Positions 17,113 to 26,182 of a stretch of 64,000 nucleotides of DNA are shown piece by piece. The notes beneath the pieces are model-generated. The model worked only from the letters and a program-made list of their open reading frames with translations, was not told the DNA's origin and did not search any database. The stretch is taken from positions 23,249 through 87,248 of the forward strand of contig JAZNSG010000027.1 of assembly GCA_045591035.1 (NCBI GenBank), in the 5' to 3' direction. The position numbers and the translations under genes are program-made. Each line of letters begins with the position of its first letter. Position 1 is the stretch's first letter. This DNA is from SIG440 sp045591035. GTDB taxonomy: Bacteria > Bacillota > Clostridia > Monoglobales > Monoglobaceae.

Positions 17113-18645
17113 ATGACAAACACAAATATTCAGCATCTTTGCGCAATGGTAATTTATATGTTAGCTGTCATTGCAATCGGCGTCTATTACAGCAAGAAAG
17201 CTAACAAGAACGCCAATTCCTATTTTTTAGGCGGGAGAAGTCTTGGCCCTTGGATAGCAGCATTCAGTGCAGAAGCTTCTGATATGTCAGGATGGCTTCT
17301 TATGGGGCTTCCGGGCCTTGCTTATTGGACAGGTCTTGCAGATGCAGGATGGACAGCAATAGGCTTGTTTGTAGGTACATATCTTAACTGGCTTATAGTT
17401 TCAAAAAGGCTTCATAACTACAGTGTAAAGCTTGATGCAATCACTATCCCCGGATTTTTCTCAAAACGTTTCCAAGAGAAAAACCACGTTATTCTGACTA
17501 TTTCTTCCTTGTTTATCATCATTTTCTTCACCGTTTATGCAGGTCAATGCCTTGCATCCTGCGGAAAGCTTTTTGTTAACCTTTTTGGTCTTGAATATCA
17601 CGAAATGATGATAATTGCAGCTGTGTTTGTTTTGCTTTATACCTTCCTTGGAGGGTTCTTGGCAGAAAGTGCATCAGATTTTATGCAGGCAGTTGTTATG
17701 ATAGTAACTCTTGTTATTATCCTTATTCTTTCAGTGCTTAACGCAGGTGGTATTTCCCAGGTTATAGAAAATGCAAAGAGTTATGATGGCTTTCTGTCCT
17801 TATTCGCAAAAGCAACTCCCTCTGGAGAAGTGGCAAACCAATTCGGTGCAGCAGAACCTTATAAGCTGATATCCCTTCTTTCAAGCCTTGCCTGGGGTCT
17901 TGGATACTTTGGTATGCCACAGGTTCTTCTCAGATTTATGGGCATTAGAAGTGCAAAAGAGCTTACCCGTTCACGCCGTGTTGCTTGTATCTGGTTGTTT
18001 ATTTCAATGTCAGCCGCTGTATTTATCGGTATAGTGGGCAGAAGTGTTGCCGGTCTTTCTTATCTTTCAAATGCTGACGCTGAAAACATCTTTATTGATA
18101 CTTCAAAAGCATTCTTGCCTCCTATTCTTGCAGGATTTGCTTGTGCCGGTATCTTAGCGGCATCAATAAGTTCTTCTGACTCATATCTGTTGATTTCAAC
18201 CTCTGCAATAGCAGAAAACGTATATCATGGTATTTTCAGAAAGTCTGCAAGTGACAGAGAAATTATGTGGGCTTCAAGAATAGTTATGACCATCATTACT
18301 ATAATCGCTATGCTTATTGCATGGGATGCAAACAGTACAATTTTCAGCATTACCTCTTTCGCGTGGGCAGGTTTTGGCGCAACCTTCGGTCCTCTTATGC
18401 TGTTCTCCCTTTTCTGGAAGAGAACAACATGGTCCGGTGCTGTTGCAGGTATGCTTTCAGGCGGTATAATGGTATTTGTCTGGAAACTTTGTATTGCAAA
18501 ACTTGGCGGTTTGTTCGCAGTATATGAACTACTTCCTGCTTTCATTATCTCATCAATCGTTATTGTGGTTGTTTCATTACTTACAAAGAAACCCTCCGAT
18601 GACATTCTGAGCGGCTTCGACGAAGTCAAAACCTGTGCACAATAA
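17113..18645 (+). CDS. putP: sodium/proline symporter
   Basis: Integral membrane solute:sodium symporter of the SSS family, most like PutP, importing proline with Na+. About 510 residues with roughly 13 hydrophobic segments. Family signatures include NSYFLGGRSLGPW, SAEASDMSGWLLMGLPG and the conserved SYLSNADAENIF and ISSSDSYLL segments. I chose the ATG at 17113 because AAAGGTGG ends five bases upstream; an in-frame GTG at 17104 lies inside that site. It is monocistronic with its own promoter and a strong terminator. Substrate assigned by similarity. Confidence 0.9.
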   Translation: MTNTNIQHLCAMVIYMLAVIAIGVYYSKKANKNANSYFLGGRSLGPWIAAFSAEASDMSGWLLMGLPGLAYWTGLADAGWTAIGLFVGTYLNWLIVSKRLHNYSVKLDAITIPGFFSKRFQEKNHVILTISSLFIIIFFTVYAGQCLASCGKLFVNLFGLEYHEMMIIAAVFVLLYTFLGGFLAESASDFMQAVVMIVTLVIILILSVLNAGGISQVIENAKSYDGFLSLFAKATPSGEVANQFGAAEPYKLISLLSSLAWGLGYFGMPQVLLRFMGIRSAKELTRSRRVACIWLFISMSAAVFIGIVGRSVAGLSYLSNADAENIFIDTSKAFLPPILAGFACAGILAASISSSDSYLLISTSAIAENVYHGIFRKSASDREIMWASRIVMTIITIIAMLIAWDANSTIFSITSFAWAGFGATFGPLMLFSLFWKRTTWSGAVAGMLSGGIMVFVWKLCIAKLGGLFAVYELLPAFIISSIVIVVVSLLTKKPSDDILSGFDEVKTCAQ

Positions 18646-18662
18646 GATATTAATTCTATCAG

Positions 18663-18693
18663 AAAAAGCCTATGCTTGTCGCATAGGCTTTTT
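18663..18693. terminator. terminator after putP
   Basis: AAAAAGCCTATGC, 5-base loop, GCATAGGCTTTTT. Near-symmetric tails allow it to serve the convergent antiporter gene too. Confidence 0.9.
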
Positions 18694-18731
18694 TCTTATA
18701 CTTGCTTAATATTAATTTTTACAGAGAAATT

Positions 18732-20033
18732 TTATTTCCCTTTCATAGCTTCATTCAATTTATTCTGTCGACGTAATTTAACCTCTTCCGATACAGGCTT
18801 TATTTCTCCCGCTAAAGTAAGTGCCTGACGAGTAAACAACGGGCCAAACAATTCATAAATCAAAACAGCAAATAATGTTATATTCCGAATGAGAACTCCC
18901 TGCTCACCAAGCTGCATAGCAGTAACACACATTCCAAGCGCAACACCCGCCTGAGGCAACAGTGTAATTCCAAGATATTTGCATATCTGCGGCGCACATT
19001 TTGTGGCCTTTGCACTTGTATATGTACCAAAATACTTTCCTAATGAACGGAAAATAATATAAACCGCACCTATCATAACAATCGCCATATCAGTAAACAC
19101 ACCAAGTTCAAGTTCAGCTCCGCTTATAACAAAAAACAAAGCGAAAAGCGGTGATGTCCATTTATCCGAAGCTTTCATAAGGTCCTCAGAAAGGGGACAG
19201 ATATTGCAAAATATTGTGCCCAGCATCATACAAGTCAGCAATGTCGAAAAAGCAATATGTACAGGTCCAATGTGGAAATCAAGCTTTGCCAACGAAACTG
19301 TGAGAAAAACCAAAGCAATGGTCATATTTAAACGGTTTGTGTTTGAGTTAAACATTTTCTCAAGCTGAGTAAGCAACCAGCCCATAACAGCACCCAAAGT
19401 GAGTGAACAAGCAATCTCCACAAGAGGATTTATGATTATGGATACCATATCTACCGAACCGACAATCAGGCTTTTTGCTATTCCAAAGGATACAGCAAAA
19501 ACAACAAGCCCTACAGCATCATCAAGAGCAACGATAGGAAGCAAAAGCTTTGTGAGTGGTCCTTCTGCCTTATATTGACGAACAACCATCAGTGTTGCAG
19601 CCGGAGCAGTCGCAGTAGCAATAGCACCCAAAGTTATGAGTTGCGGAACAGAAAGCTTATCAGGCATAAGGATATGAAATACAAAAAGCGCCAAATCCAC
19701 AAGCAACGTTGCCACTAAAGCCTGAACAACGCCAATAACACTGGCTTGTTTACCGGTTTTTTTAAGGTCCTCAAGGCGGAACTCATTTCCGATTGAAAAT
19801 GCTATAAAACCGAGAGCAATTTCTGATACAACAGAAAGTCTTGACACATCTTCATGTGAGCCAAACCCAATACTGTTCAAATTAAATGAGCCTAAGAAAT
19901 AAGGGCCAATAAGCACTCCGGCAATAAGGTACGCCGTTACCGACGGGAGTTTTAAAGGTTTAAAAGCCCTGGTCATAAGAAGTCCTGCCAAAAGTGCTAC
20001 AGACACTGATAATAAAATATTCAAATCAAACAC
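18732..20033 (-). CDS. CPA2-type cation:proton antiporter
   Basis: Polytopic membrane protein of 433 residues, with about 12 hydrophobic helices, of the monovalent cation:proton antiporter 2 group (KefB/NapA-like). The conserved ion-binding pair is in ALDDAVGLVVF (two adjacent aspartates, typical of electrogenic exchangers), and ATATAPAATLMV is the crossing-helix signature. There is no cytosolic RCK/TrkA-N domain, so it is a short form. Monocistronic, with its own promoter. The exchanged ion (Na+ or K+) cannot be told from the sequence. Confidence 0.85.
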   Translation of the reverse strand: MFDLNILLSVSVALLAGLLMTRAFKPLKLPSVTAYLIAGVLIGPYFLGSFNLNSIGFGSHEDVSRLSVVSEIALGFIAFSIGNEFRLEDLKKTGKQASVIGVVQALVATLLVDLALFVFHILMPDKLSVPQLITLGAIATATAPAATLMVVRQYKAEGPLTKLLLPIVALDDAVGLVVFAVSFGIAKSLIVGSVDMVSIIINPLVEIACSLTLGAVMGWLLTQLEKMFNSNTNRLNMTIALVFLTVSLAKLDFHIGPVHIAFSTLLTCMMLGTIFCNICPLSEDLMKASDKWTSPLFALFFVISGAELELGVFTDMAIVMIGAVYIIFRSLGKYFGTYTSAKATKCAPQICKYLGITLLPQAGVALGMCVTAMQLGEQGVLIRNITLFAVLIYELFGPLFTRQALTLAGEIKPVSEEVKLRRQNKLNEAMKGK

Positions 20034-20057
20034 TCTCCTTTTTCAAGTCCGTTGGTA

Positions 20058-20086
20058 ATTATAGTCCAATACTGCCAAAAAGTCAA
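20058..20086 (-). promoter_or_regulatory. promoter of the cation antiporter
   Basis: Minus strand TTGACT, 17-base spacer, TATAAT. Confidence 0.8.
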
Positions 20087-20104
20087 TAGTTATTGCAAAA
20101 AAAT

Positions 20105-20133
20105 AAGGCGCTGTATAAAACTCACAGCACCTT
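20105..20133 (-). terminator. terminator of the acyltransferase operon
   Basis: Stem AAGGTGCTGT / ACAGCGCCTT (one mismatch) followed on the minus strand by ATTTTTTT. Confidence 0.8.
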
Positions 20134-20138
20134 TATTT

Positions 20139-21275
20139 TTATTTCATTAACATTGAGCTGTTCACCATTGAAGCGGAATACAAAAACAATGCATCCTGAT
20201 TTGGATTAAACTCAACAAATTCACCAATTAACATACTGGGAACGTATCTTAAATCCACGAGGGTAATTTTTGAATAAGCACCGGAGAAAAGCGGAGCTAT
20301 GCTTGACCCGAAGGAGTCTCTGAAAAGCACAAGCTCTCTGTCAGTCTTTGCATTTTCACACTCAACAGTAATAATCGGTTGCATGCCGGAAAGAAAAACA
20401 TCATATCCGTCCATTCCCTCAAATCTGTCAAGTGCATAAATTCTCTCGTCGGTGTCTATCTCAACGCCAAAATTTTCTTTGAGTACACCTGGGTCAACAC
20501 CCGAAACCTTAGCATTTTCTGTATACTCGCTTGAAAGATAGTGAAGCTCATCAGGTTTCAAGCCGAGCGCCACCTGACCCCAATAAACACCGTAAAACGG
20601 GCTTAGGCTGTTTTTCTTATATTCGCTTTCCGAAAGTAAATATTCACCCATTCCCATTTCATCTGCAAGTTTTTTTGCTGTGGGGTAAATCTTGTCCTGA
20701 GACCAGTGAGTATCTGTTCTGTAATAATCCTCAAGATCAAGAGTATCAAAAATATCAATATACTGCGCCTTTGTTATTCCAGACTCGAGCATATCAAGCA
20801 ATTTATCATACTCCAGTCTTGGATGAAGGTTGTTTTCAGGTGCAAAATAGGTCTTGTCGGGAATGATTGAGTAATACACATTCATATCCTTAAGATACAT
20901 GCTACTTACTCTTTCCATAAGACCAATTCCGTATTTAACCTGATTTTCATCAAAAGGCTTATCATGCTTGAATATATTGTCTCCATCAACCCAAAGACCG
21001 TTTACATCCTTTTGTCCAAGAACTTTAAATCTTCCAAAGGAATTTAGTTTGCGAAGGGATTCACGGAACGGAAAATGGTCAAGGAGATAACTCTCAAGTT
21101 CCCCCGAAAACTCACGGGACAAAGCACTTTCCACTGTAAGCTCGGGAAACTTTGCAAGTTTTCTTCTTTCAGCCAAAGAAACCTCTTTGTCGGGAATAAG
21201 AAAAAATAAACCGCAAATTCCAAAAACCACTATGCTGAATAATGTTATTGTTAAAATATCTTTTATTTTTTTCAT
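20139..21275 (-). CDS. DHHW-family protein (AlgX/AlgJ-like)
   Basis: 378 residues with an N-terminal signal anchor (ILTITLFSIVVFGICGLFFL) and an extracellular SGNH-hydrolase-like domain. The family motif appears as TDTHWSQ, and a LFRDSFGSS segment lies near the C-terminus, corresponding to the nucleophile region. These proteins work with MBOAT acyltransferases in O-acetylating exported polymers. It starts two bases after the MBOAT gene, the standard pairing. Target polymer unknown. Confidence 0.85.
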   Translation of the reverse strand: MKKIKDILTITLFSIVVFGICGLFFLIPDKEVSLAERRKLAKFPELTVESALSREFSGELESYLLDHFPFRESLRKLNSFGRFKVLGQKDVNGLWVDGDNIFKHDKPFDENQVKYGIGLMERVSSMYLKDMNVYYSIIPDKTYFAPENNLHPRLEYDKLLDMLESGITKAQYIDIFDTLDLEDYYRTDTHWSQDKIYPTAKKLADEMGMGEYLLSESEYKKNSLSPFYGVYWGQVALGLKPDELHYLSSEYTENAKVSGVDPGVLKENFGVEIDTDERIYALDRFEGMDGYDVFLSGMQPIITVECENAKTDRELVLFRDSFGSSIAPLFSGAYSKITLVDLRYVPSMLIGEFVEFNPNQDALFLYSASMVNSSMLMK

Positions 21276-21277
21276 AA

Positions 21278-22663
21278 TTAAAACCTAAAATATAAAAACG
21301 GATTAAACGAACCATTAATTATTAACGCCGTAGACGCTACCAGTATCGCAACAGCAAGAATAGGCTCAAGCAGAAAACCAATTCGCCCTGTATATTTTTG
21401 CCACAGCATTTTTGGAAGCGGAGTAGCTCCAAAAACAGCCACAACAAAAACTATTGCATAACTGCTTATATTATACAAAGTATCCCTGTTCCAAAGGGGA
21501 ATATCAAGGCCTCCGAACATACCCTTGAAATCGTTAATCACACCAGTTAGTCCATTTGCATTGAACACAGCAAAGCTAAGAACAACCACAAACAGGGTAT
21601 AAATATAACCAAATGCTTTCGGAACTTTTCCGAAGAAGCTTCCCAGCCAAAGCTTTTCTATAGCAAGGAATACTCCAAACATAGCACCCCAAAGAACAAA
21701 GTTCCACTGTGCACCATGCCAAAAACCCGTAAGAAGCCAGACGACAGCAATATTCCGAACCCATTTTAGCTTGGACACACGATTCCCTCCAAGAGGAATG
21801 TAAACATAATCTCTAAACCAACTGCCAAGGGTCATATGCCAACGTCTCCAAAACTCAGTTATAGAGTTTGAAATAAAGGGATAGTTAAAGTTCTCGGGAA
21901 ATTTAAATCCAAACATTTTGCCCAAGCCGATTGCCATATCGCTGTACCCGGAAAAGTCAAAGTAAATCTGAAGAGCAAAAGCAATTACATTCATCCAATA
22001 AAACAGCACTGTTTTCTCATTGGATGCAGCAAAATTCGCACAGAATTCTCCAAGCAAGTTGGCAATCATTACCTTCTTGCCCATACCCACACAAAAACGC
22101 AAAACTCCGTCTGCCACATTTTCAATGCGGCATTCTCTGTTTTTAAGTTCCTTTTCAACATCTTTATACCTGACAATCGGTCCTGCAATAAGTTGTGGGA
22201 ACAGGCACACATAGGTCATGAAAGTCGAAAGATTTGGCTGGACCTTGGCGTTCCCTCGATAAACGTCAATTGTATAGCTCATGGTCTGAAAGGTGAAAAA
22301 GCTTATTCCAATAGGCAAAGCTATGTTCATAAGTGGAATTTCCGTTGAAAACAGAGAATTTATATTGGTAATAAAGAAGTCTGTATACTTGAAAAATCCC
22401 AAAAGTGACAGATTTATCACTATCGAAGATACAAGTGCACCTTTGGCAATTTTTGTTCCCCGAAACTTTTCAATTATGAGACCATGTATCCAATCCACTA
22501 TTGACGAAAACAACAGAAGTGACACATAAACGGGTTCACCAAAGCAATAAAATATTAAACTTATAATCAGCAAAAACACATTTCTCCAGGACTTTGGTAT
22601 CAGAAAATACAAAGCCGCAAACGGGAGAAAAAAATACATAAATGTAATGCCTGAAAAAAGCAT
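21278..22663 (-). CDS. MBOAT-family O-acyltransferase (AlgI/DltB-like)
   Basis: Polytopic membrane enzyme of 461 residues that moves acyl groups across the membrane to a surface polymer. Signatures: FPQLIAGPIVRYKD, the segment SITEFWRRWHMTLGSWFRDY with IPLGGNR, and the presumed catalytic histidine in GFWHGAQWNF. Its operon partners, a DUF4358 lipoprotein upstream and a DHHW protein downstream, point to O-acetylation of cell-wall or exopolysaccharide outside the membrane. Confidence 0.92.
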   Translation of the reverse strand: MLFSGITFMYFFLPFAALYFLIPKSWRNVFLLIISLIFYCFGEPVYVSLLLFSSIVDWIHGLIIEKFRGTKIAKGALVSSIVINLSLLGFFKYTDFFITNINSLFSTEIPLMNIALPIGISFFTFQTMSYTIDVYRGNAKVQPNLSTFMTYVCLFPQLIAGPIVRYKDVEKELKNRECRIENVADGVLRFCVGMGKKVMIANLLGEFCANFAASNEKTVLFYWMNVIAFALQIYFDFSGYSDMAIGLGKMFGFKFPENFNYPFISNSITEFWRRWHMTLGSWFRDYVYIPLGGNRVSKLKWVRNIAVVWLLTGFWHGAQWNFVLWGAMFGVFLAIEKLWLGSFFGKVPKAFGYIYTLFVVVLSFAVFNANGLTGVINDFKGMFGGLDIPLWNRDTLYNISSYAIVFVVAVFGATPLPKMLWQKYTGRIGFLLEPILAVAILVASTALIINGSFNPFLYFRF

Positions 22664-22691
22664 AATCTATCCTTTCATCTTATGCACAAAT

Positions 22692-23405
22692 TTACCCCTT
22701 AAGAAAATTTGAGGTAATAGCATCTACGTTAGCTTCTGATGACATAACGAGAAGCACCAGATTTCCTTTTGTAACAACCTTAACCTTTTCAGCCTCAACA
22801 CAAATCCATTTTCTTGGGTCAGCATTGTTTTTCATTTTTTCAGCAAACTCAGAAACAGAAACACCATTTGGCAAACGAACAAGAACAACAGAATGAGCAA
22901 AAGATGACATCATTGGCTCACTGACAAGTCCCTCTGCACCTTCTACATAATCGGTAAAAGTAAAAGCTGAAAAATTCTCCTCATCCAAAGGAAGTTCCAT
23001 AAGCTTTGGCATTTCTCCAAGCCCAGATGTTGCCTGTTTCATAATTTCAGCTAAGCTGCGTGTATCCAAAGGCTCAGTTTCTGCAGGTTTCTGAGTTTCT
23101 GCTGGTTTTTGAGTTTCTGCAGGTTTTTGGGTTTCTGCAGGTTTTTTATTTGGCTGCTCAGCCGGTTTCTTGTCATCAACAGCAGTCTCATCTTTTTTGT
23201 CTGTTTCTTCCTTTTTGTCACTATTGACTGTATTAGAATCAGTCTTTTCAAACTCATTCGAATCTTCGTCCGGGGTTGAAACATCAGTTTCCGCCTCTTG
23301 CTCAATTACAGTATTTTCTGCGTTTTCTTCTGTTTCAGTCTTTTTCCCACATCCTGTCAAGGCAAATACAGATATAATTGCCAATAATAAAGCTATTTTT
23401 TTCAT
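22692..23405 (-). CDS. DUF4358-type lipoprotein
   Basis: 237 residues. Signal peptide with lipobox LTGC, then a low-complexity acidic/lysine region with four tandem KPAETQ-type hexapeptides (about residues 91-114), then a folded C-terminal domain (LDTRSLAEIMKQ to the end) resembling DUF4358. That domain recurs in clostridial operons with MBOAT and DHHW genes, as here. Probably an extracellular partner of the acyltransferase; its activity is not known. An 8-bp palindrome lies in its upstream region. Confidence 0.8.
   Translation of the reverse strand: MKKIALLLAIISVFALTGCGKKTETEENAENTVIEQEAETDVSTPDEDSNEFEKTDSNTVNSDKKEETDKKDETAVDDKKPAEQPNKKPAETQKPAETQKPAETQKPAETEPLDTRSLAEIMKQATSGLGEMPKLMELPLDEENFSAFTFTDYVEGAEGLVSEPMMSSFAHSVVLVRLPNGVSVSEFAEKMKNNADPRKWICVEAEKVKVVTKGNLVLLVMSSEANVDAITSNFLKG
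23073..23144 (-). repeat. four tandem 18-bp repeats coding for KPAETQ
   Basis: Four adjacent 18-base units inside the lipoprotein gene encode the KPAET(Q/E) hexapeptides. The copies differ by only a few bases, so copy number could change by slippage. They form a flexible spacer between the lipid anchor and the folded domain. Confidence 0.85.
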
Positions 23406-23430
23406 AATAAGTCTCCTTTTTTATCTTAAT

Positions 23431-23452
23431 TATTAGTATTTCACTACTAATA
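23431..23452. promoter_or_regulatory. palindromic operator candidate upstream of the acyltransferase operon
   Basis: TATTAGTA and TACTAATA separated by six bases, 26 bases before the lipoprotein start. The spacing suits a repressor site over the promoter; the regulator is unknown. Confidence 0.45.
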
Positions 23453-23464
23453 CCTTTTTACATA

Positions 23465-23505
23465 CAAAAAGGTTGCATAAAATAAAAATTTTTTGCAACT
23501 TTTTG
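23465..23505 (-). terminator. terminator after gtrA
   Basis: Minus strand AAAAAGTTGCA, loop, TGCAACCTTTTTG, ending the LOG-gtrA unit. Confidence 0.7.
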
Positions 23506-23540
23506 TCTTTTCTAATTATTCCACAATTTTCAGGGAACTA

Positions 23541-23954
23541 TTATTTCCCCCCGGGAGATTTTTTGTCGTTGTCCAAGGATTTGGAAAATACATAAAACCT
23601 TTGATATAAAAACTCTGTGGAAAAATTAAGCACCATATTTAAAGCTGTAACAAGATATTCATTCCACTTTAGCGTTTCTGCAAGATAGTTGCCCAGTATC
23701 GTGGTAGCGGGAGTAAACACCGCATAATAAGCCAGAACCTTTATCATTGCCACAGGCACATTTGCCGCTGAATGAAAGGTGAACTTTCTGTTCAAAGTAA
23801 AGTTCCAGACAACACTCAAAAGAAGTGCTATCAAGTAACAAGGCCAATAGGTGAATTCCGTAAGCTCAGTCAGCAAGGTGAAGCTAACTATCTGAATAAT
23901 CCCTGCACTTATTGAGAACAGAAAAAACTTTAAAAGCCGTATATATTCTTTCAT
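23541..23954 (-). CDS. GtrA-family membrane protein
   Basis: 137 residues with four predicted membrane helices, typical GtrA length. GtrA proteins are thought to help move or modify lipid-linked sugars for cell-surface glycan synthesis. Diagnostic segments are WNFTLNRKFTF and the final LYQRFYVF. I chose the ATG at 23954, which has GGAG eight bases upstream; a GTG at 23963 is the alternative. It lies 16 bases after the LOG-family gene. Confidence 0.85.
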   Translation of the reverse strand: MKEYIRLLKFFLFSISAGIIQIVSFTLLTELTEFTYWPCYLIALLLSVVWNFTLNRKFTFHSAANVPVAMIKVLAYYAVFTPATTILGNYLAETLKWNEYLVTALNMVLNFSTEFLYQRFYVFSKSLDNDKKSPGGK

Positions 23955-23970
23955 ATCACACACTCCGGAT

Positions 23971-24531
23971 TTAATTTGCTTTTATTCTGTCAAAACATTC
24001 CAAAATCAAGGGGTCATCCACAGACTCAATCACATCAAAGTATGTCACAATTTCAGGGATAACAGCCTTTGACCTCGCCAGGTCTTTAACAAGAGCAACA
24101 AGTGCATCATAAAAACCATTTATGTTTAAAACTATAATCGGTGTATTAATTTGCTTCAGATACTTAAGGGTCAGAACCTGAAAAAATTCATCCATTGTCC
24201 CTATGCCACCCGGGGCAATAAAAAACAAATCTGCGTGTTTTTCCATAAGTGTCTTTCTTTCGCTCATGGTATCCACCATAACAGTATTGTCACAGTCGAA
24301 AATCGGTTCGAATTCCTTTATGAAATGGGGCGAAATTCCCATGACATATCCGCCATTTTCGCGGACTCCTCTCGCAACAGCACCCATACAGCCCGAAGCC
24401 CCCGCTCCATACACCAAAGAAAAGCCATTTTCTGTTATTATTTTACCCAGCTTTTCAATTTCCTTTATGTAAAGTTCATCTATTTTCTGTGATGCACCTC
24501 CATAAACACACGCATAATATCTCTTAGGCAT
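23971..24531 (-). CDS. LOG-family Rossmann-fold protein (TIGR00730)
   Basis: 186 residues. Family motif PGGIGTMDEFF and nucleotide-loop GAGASGCMGAVARG identify the LONELY GUY group, whose members hydrolyse nucleoside 5'-monophosphates to free base and ribose 5-phosphate. All catalytic-motif residues appear present. The bacterial role is often nucleotide salvage or cleanup. Transcribed with gtrA, but no functional link is evident. Confidence 0.9.
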   Translation of the reverse strand: MPKRYYACVYGGASQKIDELYIKEIEKLGKIITENGFSLVYGAGASGCMGAVARGVRENGGYVMGISPHFIKEFEPIFDCDNTVMVDTMSERKTLMEKHADLFFIAPGGIGTMDEFFQVLTLKYLKQINTPIIVLNINGFYDALVALVKDLARSKAVIPEIVTYFDVIESVDDPLILECFDRIKAN

Positions 24532-24622
24532 ATAACATCCCCCTTAGTTCGTTTTTCTGTATATTTTTTCCTTTATACATGAGACAGACGGTTTGGATAC
24601 CAAGCTTTGGCAATTGTTCCTG

Positions 24623-24637
24623 TCAAGTCAGGACTAA
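24623..24637. repeat. 15-bp repeat downstream of the APC permease (copy 1)
   Basis: TCAAGTCAGGACTAA. It matches copy 2 at 26141-26155 with one mismatch; together they bracket the APC permease gene. Both resemble the CAAGTTAGGGAC core of the longer boundary repeats in this region. Confidence 0.5.
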
Positions 24638-24648
24638 TCTTTTATTTT

Positions 24649-26043
24649 TTACATATCCTTTTTAAATGGTTTTCTAAAAATTGCACCAAATACCATAATA
24701 ACTGCAAAAACAATTAAATAGAAAAGCACTGGGAATGAAAATGTACCGTTAGCTTTTGCAGCTAAGTACGGTGTAACACCATGTGCATACACTGCCGCAA
24801 AAACCATAAACAAACAAGCAGCACAAGCACTAATGGGCAGTATAAAACGCTTAAACACACTCATTTCCTTTTCTTTTTTCATCCAAGCAATGAAGATTGG
24901 GATATACATAGCATACACAGTTATAATGGGGAGCTCTGACGAGTCGAAATTAAATACACCAAACCAGCCACTTGTAAGATTAGCACCATAAAAATATAGT
25001 AACCAGGCTGCACAAACAAACAACCCCCAAACCGCAGAATTTGTTGTCATATTAGTTTCCTTATCAATCTGTCCAAACACTTTTGGCTTTGGTCCCTCTT
25101 CTCGTGCAGCAATCGCATACATACCACGAGTTGCACCAACCATCAGTCCATTTAATGTACCAAGACACGAAATAACAATACATATATTTAGTAAAGAGCC
25201 TCCAATACCGCCAAAAATATTAATAAACGCAGTAGGTGCGCCCTCTTGTATTAAAACCGCACTACTTGCTCCACCGGCAACGCCAACAAAATATAAAACA
25301 TAGGCACTTACAACAATGACAGAGCCGATAACCAAAGCAATAGGCAGGTTTCTCTTTGGATTTTTTAGTTCAGCATTGATAGAAGTGGCAACAATCCATC
25401 CCTCATACGCAAACACAGTTGCTACAATCGCCGCAAACAGTCCACTGCTTGTTGATCCCCCAACTGCTTTAGTAACAACAGATGTAAAATTATTAGTCAA
25501 ATTTCCGTTTGCAAATCCTACACATGTGCCAACAATCGCCATCAATGTAATAGGAATAAGTTTAATAACGGTTGCACTGACTTGGAATTTTCCTGCAAGT
25601 TTGGGAGAAAGTGCATTAATAACATAAGCTGAAACAAGGAAGAATCCGGAGAGCGCCAAAACCTCTGCTCCCACCATACTCCAGCCAAAAAGCACACCAA
25701 AATATCTTGCAGATACCCATGCAAGAACAGAAGTCATACCGGGGTAATAGAGATTTACCATAAACCAGGCTATGTAGTATGCATAACTTTTGCCACAGGT
25801 TGCCTCAGCGTAATCAACCAGGCCGCTGACTTTTTCATACTTTGTTGCCATACAGGCAAACTGTGAAGGGCAAATAATCATCAAAAGACCTGTAATTACC
25901 CATGCTGCAATACCAATGGGCATATTACCACCTGTTGCTGCCAGTACATTTTGTGCCTTAAAGAATACACCCGAGCCGATTACTGTGCCTACTACCAAAC
26001 AAATAGCAGTAGCCAAACCATATTTTTGTTCAAGTTTTTCCAT
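24649..26043 (-). CDS. APC-family amino acid permease
   Basis: Secondary transporter of 464 residues with about 12 hydrophobic helices. The first helix carries the APC signature VVGTVIGSGVFF. The ATG at 26043 is preceded by GAGGAG at ideal spacing, so I reject a longer frame reaching 26124. The gene stands alone between two 15-bp repeat copies, with no adjacent metabolic gene to suggest its substrate. The overall look is of the amino acid/polyamine exchangers. Confidence 0.88.
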   Translation of the reverse strand: MEKLEQKYGLATAICLVVGTVIGSGVFFKAQNVLAATGGNMPIGIAAWVITGLLMIICPSQFACMATKYEKVSGLVDYAEATCGKSYAYYIAWFMVNLYYPGMTSVLAWVSARYFGVLFGWSMVGAEVLALSGFFLVSAYVINALSPKLAGKFQVSATVIKLIPITLMAIVGTCVGFANGNLTNNFTSVVTKAVGGSTSSGLFAAIVATVFAYEGWIVATSINAELKNPKRNLPIALVIGSVIVVSAYVLYFVGVAGGASSAVLIQEGAPTAFINIFGGIGGSLLNICIVISCLGTLNGLMVGATRGMYAIAAREEGPKPKVFGQIDKETNMTTNSAVWGLFVCAAWLLYFYGANLTSGWFGVFNFDSSELPIITVYAMYIPIFIAWMKKEKEMSVFKRFILPISACAACLFMVFAAVYAHGVTPYLAAKANGTFSFPVLFYLIVFAVIMVFGAIFRKPFKKDM

Positions 26044-26140
26044 GTTTCTCCTCTGCTTTCTTTTTATATTCGTATTTTTGTCAACACTAATAATAAACTG
26101 TCTTTTAATGCACCAAAAGTGCAATTCTTTGCATTATGTA

Positions 26141-26155
26141 TCAAGTCCGGACTAA
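26141..26155. repeat. 15-bp repeat upstream of the APC permease (copy 2)
   Basis: TCAAGTCCGGACTAA, one mismatch to the copy at 24623-24637 and in the same orientation. Confidence 0.5.
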
Positions 26156-26182
26156 AAAATTTTCCTAAATTTTTACTGTCCT

